The notes below the pieces were generated by a model. It saw only the letters and a program-made list of their open reading frames with translations, was not told the DNA's origin and made no database searches. This document shows positions 31,421 to 37,943 of a stretch of 37,943 nucleotides of DNA, piece after piece. Position 1 is the first letter of the stretch, and the number at the start of each line of letters is the position of its first letter. The stretch comes from Dimargaris cristalligena (Eukaryota; Kickxellomycota; Dimargaritomycetes; Dimargaritales; Dimargaritaceae): positions 1 to 37,943 of the forward strand of contig JANBQC010000230.1 of assembly GCA_027576995.1 (NCBI GenBank). The letters run 5' to 3'. The position numbers were made by a program, and so were the translations under genes.

Positions 31421-31708
31421 TATTTAAGGACCAATCAGTCCTTGTATATTTACATTAATCATTCGGTAAATTGAATCAGGACAATGGGCTCGATGGGGAG
31501 TTAGGTGAGAAGAAAGTATTAATCCGATATCGGTTGAAGAAGGCAGATTTTCTTCTGCGAGGCATACCACAGTGGGCTATAAAGGGGTTGGTATTTTTTT
31601 AGAAGAAAAAAAAACAAGGGACGATATAGCATAGGAATAGTAGAATTTATCAAGAGTAGCGTATTCTATTATCTAGGCGGATGCCGGATCAGCAGTGGGA
31701 CTGGGATA
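31421..31708. other. Intergenic, nothing recognised
   Basis: Spacer between the Gag relic and the 3' end of the peroxin gene, with T- and A-runs near 31590-31620. Confidence 0.4.
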
Positions 31709-33664
31709 TCAAGGGGACGGGGCTCCCCGAACACTCTGGGCTATCACCGTAGTGTTTGATAGCACCGGAGAAGATGCCCGGGCAGCTAACTGGCGGGCGT
31801 CGGAACCCAGGGGAAATGTTGGCTTAGCCCGATGTTCGGTGGAAGGGGTACTGGGAGTACTCGATGTCTCCGATTCGCCAGGCGAGCCGGGGGCATGACT
31901 ACTGTCCGCATCATTTTGGGAATTAAGGCTTCGGCCGTCCACAAAGGTCTGGGCATCGGAGTCATCCGCTGGGGCAGCGGGGCCCACCGAGGTAGGTGAG
32001 CTGGTGCGGCTGGGTCGATTCGGCGCGGCGGCCAAGGCGTAACGCTCCCACTTACGACGCCGGGTGTAAGTGAGCAAGGAACCGGCTGATTTCGGGCGTT
32101 TCCAGTGATTATCCGAGTAGACCCAGCCTTGGGAATCGGTGATGGGCACATCGGGTGACCAGGTGGTGGAGATGGACCAGACACTGGTCGGGTCCCAAGC
32201 GTACCCCTTGGGTGGGACCATATTGTCCTTGTGGCTGGCTTTAATCTTACCCTTGAGATCGCTCCACAGCGGCCGCTCAGAGCTGAAAAGGTGCGGCACC
32301 CAACCGAGACCGGCCCACCAGCGTTGGTTTTCGAATACCACGATCTTAAGCACGGCGCTGGGAGTAGAGGTCGAGGTGGCAGAAGGGCTTGGGATCAGCG
32401 TGGCGGTCGACCCACCAGCCGGGGTGCTTCGGACTGATTCAGGCCGCTGCTGGATGGTAGTCAAATTAGTTAGAGCGTGGCGAGGTTTAGCCCAGCCCAG
32501 ACTGACGGGAGCGCGAATTCGGGCGGTTGCCCAATGGTAGCACAACCATGGGAATAAAGTCTGAACCAACGCACGAACCCACAGGGAGTTTCCAACCAGG
32601 GCACACAGGCCCATGGCCAAGAAGGCGTAGTTCCAGGGGATATACACAGTCGCTAGGGCCACCACGGGAATAAAACAGGCGGTACCTAAAAGAATCTGCC
32701 AGGTGGAGTCAGGATCAGACCAGTCTAGATACTTGAGGGCATCCCGAACCTGTTCCTCCATTTGGCACATGACGCCCATGATGTTTTGGATAAACTGCAT
32801 GTTCTGAGCGTAGACACTCGAGGCGGAGCGGTTCGAGTACATGGTGGAGGGGCCGCCACTGGATTTTTTACTCTTGGACTTGGATTTGCCGGGGGAGATG
32901 GAGGAAGACCTGCCGCTAAAGAATCCGGAGACAGTGCCATTTGTTGGACTGGGGGGTGGGGACCCAGACCGAGAGCCTTCGGCTATTTCAGGCAAAATCT
33001 TATAGTAATTGCGCACGATAATGCCGATAATGGTCAGTAGCGGTACGAGGGCGAATAGTACGGGCCGGAGACCTAAGTGGCATTTCAAAAACCAATGGGT
33101 AGCGGGGATCAGTAGTGTATGAATAATAAAATGGCGTAGGGTTGAGTAAATAATAGGAAGGGTTTATGAAGGGAGCGGCCATCGATATGGGGCCGTGGGT
33201 AATAGACGGGTCAAATCGACGCTTCCAGCATCACATGCCCAGAAACTCGACTAAACGCGTTTGGGTTTTTTGTACGAAGCACCGCCCATTGCGGTTTATT
33301 CACACCGCAAGGGCCGTATTTCACAGGCGCTCCAGCCAGGAGATAGGGGACGATTACGGCAATATTGGTACTAGTCGGACTTACATAAAATGGTAAACAC
33401 GAGCATGCACTCCGCAGTGCGCCACGGATTCTTCCAGGAAAATATATCGACCAGAATATTGTGGAGCTCCACCATGGGACCGATTTTATTGACAAACTGG
33501 GTAAAGTTTTTGGGGGTAGTGGTGAGGAGGTTCAGCGGAGGCGGTTCGGTGGGCTGCTGTTCCTGTTCCTGACGGAGCTGGCCGAGGTGGCCCACATAAT
33601 CCTCTAGCAAGAGGGAGCTGACGGAAGTCGCTCGGGCGTACCGCTCATAGGGAGAGGTATCCAT
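31709..33664 (-). CDS. DysF-domain integral peroxisomal/ER membrane peroxin (Pex24/Pex30-32 family)
   Basis: Fungal Pex28-32/Pex24 proteins shape ER and peroxisome membranes and control peroxisome number. Exon 1 is 33385-33664 and exon 2 is 31709-33072. The 312-nt intron runs from GTAAGT to CTTAG. Joining gives TGT at the junction and 547 aa. ILVDIFSWKNPWRTAECMLVFTILC|LRPVLFALVPLLTIIGIIV (residues ~70-113) is the characteristic N-terminal membrane hairpin of the family. A Ser/Lys-rich loop and a second hydrophobic pair (about 218-270) follow. The DysF domain is at about 337-439: VFENQRWWAGLGWVPHLFSSERPLWSD (N half) and GWVYSDNHWKRP..YTRRRKWERYA (C half). The Ser/Pro-rich tail is probably cytosolic. 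Which of Pex23/24/28-32 it corresponds to is not resolved. Confidence 0.92.
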
Positions 33665-34681
33665 TAGAACGAGTAGGGTGATGAGCGAAGGTTAAACCAG
33701 GGGCATTCACAGGTCCGAATCGAAGAAATGGGGGGAGTAGGGCAGGGGAATGTAATAGTATATCTACGGAGGGCCCAGTGCTGAAACGCGGCAGTGAGTA
33801 TATGCTTTAAGGCTAAGTAAAACAGAGGGGCCTGGGGGAAGGAATGCGAAAGTGAACTTAGAAGAACAATGAACGGTAGCTAACAGGAAGGGGAAGTAAA
33901 AGACAATCACGCTCCGAAAGGTTCAGCAACGAAAGTAAAAGAAGAGGGAAATGTGGAGCCACCGAACGGAGAGACCAGCTAATATGGACCAGGGTTTTAC
34001 TAAGGTTAGTGACGAGACCTGAACAGTGGGGGGGGCGTTGTTGGTAAAGGCTAACGCTCTATATTAGCAAACCCGGCTATTTATGCGCCCGCATGTAGTG
34101 GTGAGTTACTGGACCCCCCTGTGTTGCTTATCAAGCGAAGATATCCGCCGAAGCCCGCCGAGGAGCACTTAGACTTGGTTGGTAGTTCACTCGATCCCTC
34201 ACTAGACAATGGAGTTGGTGTCACACAAAAAACGGTGTGACAAGCAGCCTGCTGTCAGCTGAAAAGGCAATGGGAAAGACACCAGCGGCTTCCCCTACGG
34301 CCTTGACAGGTCGTCTCGCGTAGTAGGCGACGACTTGCCCCCTCCCGCCGCGCATCCCTCGAACACGTGAACGTAACGGGGGGGGCGCATTGTAGAATGA
34401 TTGAATAAATATACACTAATGCCACAGGACCCACCATCTCATCGAATTCATAGCTTGGCATTCCGAAAAGGGCTGCTACATACAGGCATAAAGGCCACGG
34501 CCCACGGGTCGTTTATTTATAGACAGAATGGTACCCGCATGGCGTACTATGCGCTGATTATGAATTACATTCCTCTGCCAGCCGGATGCCAGCATTTAAT
34601 GTCATTATCGACAGCCCGACCCCGATACTTCGTAAACTGAAGGGATAATACAAAAGCGAATCTTTAGAACATGGTTAGTCA
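33665..34681. promoter_or_regulatory. Spacer between FEN1 3' end and peroxin 5' end
   Basis: The half next to the peroxin (33665-34030) is purine-rich on the plus strand, so the peroxin leader is CT-rich on its coding strand, as in the Arf-GEF gene. The half near FEN1 is GC-rich around 34310-34390 with one CACGTG at 34364-34369. CACGTG is not enriched in the window, so I attach little weight to it. Confidence 0.35.
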
Positions 34682-36653
34682 TTATTTGCGACGACGTCCT
34701 GGTGCTGCTTTAGTGGGCTTCGTCGCGGGTTTCTTGTCGTCCTTCGTATTAGCCTATTAATGTAAAAAGGATCAAGTCATCGGGAATGAGTCCAGGCGAA
34801 TAGGCAAATCGAAAATGGTAGTGGATCAAGCCGACTGAATCTGAATCCATCGATGCCGGCATCTATGTTAAAGAGGGAGGGGGGCAGAGTCGAACAACAT
34901 ACCTTGCGTTTAGCTCCCGTCGCTGGGGGCGGGGCTGCTTTGAAGAACCCATCAAGTCGACCCTGAGTAGCTGTTTTCAAGTGTTTGACGAGTTTCTCGT
35001 GGCCACGCTTGACTCGGTCTTCGCTGAACCCCTTTTCACCCACCAAATAGGCTATGAGCTGCGCTTCATCGGGGGCCTCCCATTTGAAATTTAAATCAGT
35101 GGGGTCAGCCACCTCGGGTTCCAAGAATAACCGCCGGGCGCCTTCAAAAGGCCAGTCTTCGGGCACCGGGTGGCGCTTAGGGTCCAGGTTCTCGAGGATT
35201 TTCTCGATGGACCGGTGCTGCTTGATTAGTGTAATGGCGCGGTGGGGACCAATACCTTTGATCGAGTCGCAATAATCACAGCCCAGCAGAATACACAGGT
35301 CGACGAATTCTTCCCGGCTGAGTTCGAGTCCCTCCAATACCTTATCCAGGTGGAATTCCCCAATGGGCATCTTGCGGGACTCGCTGAACGTCAAATGGCG
35401 TAGTAGAACCGGTGAACCAAAAGTGAGCGTATCCATATCTTCCGACGCCGCCGCATACACTTTTCCTGCCTTGGCCAGTGCGGCACACTGGGCCTCCGCT
35501 TCGCAGGGAGCGTCCATGTAGGGTATACCCATGAGCTTGAGTAGACGTTTGCACTCCTCATTGTGCTCCCGGGTCACTTTTACAGTTCGCCGGGTGAATT
35601 TGTCAACCAATCCCGTATCACCTGAATATATTATATTATATATATATATATATATATATAGGAGAGGTGAGGTGAGGGGGGTCAGCAACAAGTGGAATAG
35701 GTTGGAGGAAAGTAGTACCCATACTAGAAACTTGGAAGTACGACGATGGTATGGCCATGCCAATACGTAGGGTGAACGTATTATCAAAAAAAAATGTGCA
35801 ATGTTCAGTTGGCCGATTCGGTTATTGATTTGGAATCAGAGATAACCAACACAGGCCTCCGGGTAATCACTACTTACCGGCTTCCTTAGCTTCTTCAAGG
35901 GATTTGTTAGCTTCCTTCCGCTTCTCCATACGCTTAGCCAACTACGGGTAGAAATAGTGATTACGCAATGGTATAGGGTGTTAGAAATAAAGTATATACA
36001 GTACTATAGACTAAGGGACTCTAGCAGGAAGCTTGTTCGGGTATGGCTATGAGTTGGTGGATTGTACTGTGCTTACCTCGCCCGATTTGAGATTTGGTGG
36101 TTTACCGTCGAACACGTAGAGTGGTTTGATCCCGTTTTCTACCATCCGGATGGTTCGGTGGAACATACCTAGAAGATGGCTAAGTAGGGAATTTCATGAA
36201 TGGTTCCATAGCCCCACACACGAGTATTAAAAGAATAGAGAGAAGCCCAGGTATGGAGTATATGGTAGATGTGATGGTGAATAATTGGGTCCATTGTTTC
36301 GGATATCGAAAGTTAGTCAGCCGGCCAAGCCTACAAAGCACCTCCGAAAGGGAGGGAAAGGACATCACTTCCCCACGTTACCCATGATTCTGGTATGCGA
36401 AATGTCCTACGAACAAACTCGGCCCATGCCTTGAGCACGGACCTAGATTAGTCCTAACTACCTACCTAGTGGTTTCCCCGGCCTCATTCTGAAGGTTCTG
36501 CCCATCTCCAAGCCGGACGGCTACCAGGAATTGGTAAAGCGACGTAGACGCGTCAACCGCCACTTTCCGTCCGAAGTAGTTTTTGATCTCATTGTTGACA
36601 ATGGCAGAAGCAGCGTTGTCGCCGATCAACTTGGTAAGTCCGTGAATCCCCAT
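34682..36653 (-). CDS. FEN1: Flap endonuclease 1
   Basis: A structure-specific 5' nuclease that removes flaps during Okazaki-fragment maturation and base-excision repair, working with PCNA in the nucleus (yeast Rad27). Five exons (36466-36653, 36077-36179, 35878-35941, 34903-35621, 34682-34753) give 381 aa, matching human FEN1 (380) and Rad27 (382). Donors are GTAGGT, GTAAGC, GTAAGT and GTATGT; acceptors are TTAG, GTAG, TCAG and ATAG. The start ACCACCATGG is optimal and exposes the conserved Gly2. All metal ligands are present: D34, D87, E159, E161, D180, D182, D234. The PCNA-binding box QGRLDGFF is at 338-345. A basic tail ending GRRRK is encoded by the last exon. Retention of intron 4 would replace that tail with 41 unrelated residues. 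Confidence 0.96.
35637..35660. repeat. (TA)12 microsatellite in FEN1 intron 3
   Basis: Twelve TA units lie 15-38 nt upstream of the acceptor AG in gene orientation, where the branch site and polypyrimidine tract would normally be. Confidence 0.85.
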
Positions 36654-37011
36654 GGTGGTTGGTAATGCGTTACAATGGCCGGCTTAAGTTACAGGTCGAA
36701 AAACAATATTAATATGCAAAAGTACTAAATAATAGTAAACATCCAGAAACGTGTATAAAAATAATCGTGCCCATACCATGCTTTGTGGTGATATCCGTTT
36801 AACGAGGCAACCCGCTGAGCAGAGCCAATCTCCTGGTACCCCCCATTTGGCCATCCGAAGGTTAAAAAATGTGGGAAATAATACAATTCGGAGTGGTAAA
36901 AGTTCAAGGGAGAGCCCAAAAGATATCTAAACAAAAGAGAGTGTGTCATTGGTTGGCTTATTTTGTTTACCATAACGGGGGATTATTTCGCAGATTACCT
37001 ATGGCCCGACC
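36654..37011. other. FEN1 upstream region
   Basis: AT-rich spacer 5' of FEN1. No clear promoter element or gene is recognised. Confidence 0.4.
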
Positions 37012-37156
37012 ATATGGGTGAAGTTCAGCTCGGTTGTATAAGGTTTTAACTGTTATGCGTATGGGAAAATCGGTGGGATGTTTATTTTCAACCAGTAGTA
37101 TTTGCCTCATCAAGTGGATTTTTCGTTATACAGCCTGGTTGAACTACTCCCATATT
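37012..37156 (+). repeat. 145-bp dispersed repeat, copy 2
   Basis: Same length and orientation as 3338-3482, with about 11 mismatches and no gaps. The differences cluster in a 20-bp block near 37052-37070 and near the right end. The ends ATATGGG and CCCATAT are intact. Confidence 0.85.
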
Positions 37157-37856
37157 CAGCTATTCCATATGGATTCCAAAAAAATATAAAGACTTCGTGG
37201 TATGCTGTTAGAAAATGAACCATCTCAATTTCCAATTAACTTTGTAAAATACCGAGTTTATTGCAATACTGTTATATATACATATACTCTAGGCCATTGC
37301 TTGCTTTCTAATGCATAGGCCGGCTTCTTAACTACACTCTACCCGTAAGAAATCTCTTTTTAATATTAATGGGTACTCTTTCGAACAGTATCGCTCATAT
37401 TTACGTTTAGTTTGATGGTAAGCTGAGGTGGCGGCCTGGTAAACAACGTACACGGCCAGCACTTGTCTTCAACTACTAGCCCTTTTCCTGGGCGGAGGGC
37501 ATCTATAATCACCAAGAGAGAGTAAGCTTGGGTCACGTGTGGGATATCTTGAATTCGAAGTGTCCCGAATGTCCCACCCATGGTTGAATTCCCAGGAATG
37601 GCTTTTCAATATCACACTTTATTCTATCTATCCCCTCCTACTACTGTTACTGTGAATAGGGCTGCGAATACCCACATTCCTTACTCATTAACGTTTCTAC
37701 TTCCATTTGCCATACAACACCCGCAGGCCCCCAGTCCCCTCAAGAAAAGCCTATTGTCGCATCCGTATTACGCCATTTAACTCCGAAAGGGTTCAACTGG
37801 ATTGGGTACTATACTAATCCCCGCTGGTACTCGAGTCAACTACCCACGTGTTTTTC
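37157..37856. other. Terminal spacer, nothing recognised
   Basis: A 71-codon minus-strand frame (37366-37581) has a proper ATG with A at -3 but no recognisable domain. I do not call it a gene. Confidence 0.4.
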
Positions 37857-37943
37857 GGGGCGGCGGGGGGGGGGCCCGGGGGGGTGTCGGGGGGGGGGGG
37901 GGGGCGCGTGGGGGGGCGGGGGTTGGGGGTGGTGGGTGGGGGG
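37857..37943. other. Poly-G end, likely sequencing or assembly artefact
   Basis: The last 87 bases are almost pure G with occasional C or T and run to the edge of the window. The composition changes abruptly. It has no telomere-repeat period. Poly-G at a contig end is typical of low-quality two-colour sequencing reads. Confidence 0.7.

Noticed and set aside
34364..34369. CACGTG as a regulatory site for the peroxin gene
   Set aside because: The handful of occurrences I noticed in the window does not exceed what chance predicts for a 6-mer over 38 kb.
37857..37943. G-rich end as a telomere
   Set aside because: There is no repeating unit such as TTAGGG, just near-homopolymer G.
1..37943. CRISPR array, operon or prokaryotic genes
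   Set aside because: There are no regularly spaced short repeats. Genes carry spliceosomal introns and lie singly with large spacers, as in a eukaryote.

Overview
The window looks like nuclear DNA of a fungus, probably an early-diverging filamentous lineage rather than a yeast. The genes are compact and GC-rich. Their introns are 135-442 nt long and spliceosomal, with GTAAGT/GTAAGC/GTAGGT/GTATGT donors and TAG or CAG acceptors. The spacers are AT-rich and hold long terminal repeats (LTRs) of a retrotransposon. The gene set (2-oxoglutarate dehydrogenase E2, fungal-type Swp1, a Pex24/Pex30-type DysF peroxin, a Sec7-PH Arf-GEF, a glutathionyl-hydroquinone reductase, FEN1) supports a fungus. No sequence feature fixes the species.

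Layout. 1-2.1 kb: CpG-poor, AT-rich DNA with a solo LTR. 2.1-2.6 kb: small secreted protein (-). 2.6-6.8 kb: gene-free, with a tRNA-like relic, two strong hairpins and one copy each of two dispersed repeats. 6.8-8.9 kb: KGD2 (+, 3 exons). 10.4-13.4 kb: Sec7/PH Arf-GEF (-, one exon). 16.7-17.9 kb: Ecm4-like reductase (-) with a probable dual start. 18.8-20.0 kb: SWP1 (-, 2 exons). 20.3-21.9 kb: decayed transposon tract split by a second solo LTR. 22.3-22.8 kb: small RRM protein (-, 2 exons). 22.8-27.3 kb: gene-free. 27.3-29.2 kb: unrecognised 642-aa secreted protein (+). 29.4-31.4 kb: transposon tract with two more solo LTRs in opposite orientation and a Gag zinc-knuckle relic. 31.7-33.7 kb: peroxin (-, 2 exons). 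34.7-36.7 kb: FEN1 (-, 5 exons). 36.7-37.9 kb: spacer with the second copy of a 145-bp repeat, ending in poly-G that is probably artefactual.

How the genes relate. They do not form a pathway cluster. Most are housekeeping genes for mitochondrial metabolism, ER glycosylation, membrane traffic, peroxisome/ER membranes, redox chemistry and DNA replication. The accessory content is two probably secreted proteins without recognisable domains and the transposon remnants. Exon boundaries were derived by hand from splice consensus, reading frame and protein-family continuity. For KGD2, SWP1, the RRM gene, the peroxin and FEN1 every junction keeps the frame and restores the conserved family sequence.

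I found no clearly new multi-gene system. The points most worth a second look are the orphan secreted protein, the stop-free intron inside the RRM, the two-start reductase, the LTR family with its two conserved hairpins, and the near-absence of CpG that marks out the transposon tracts.
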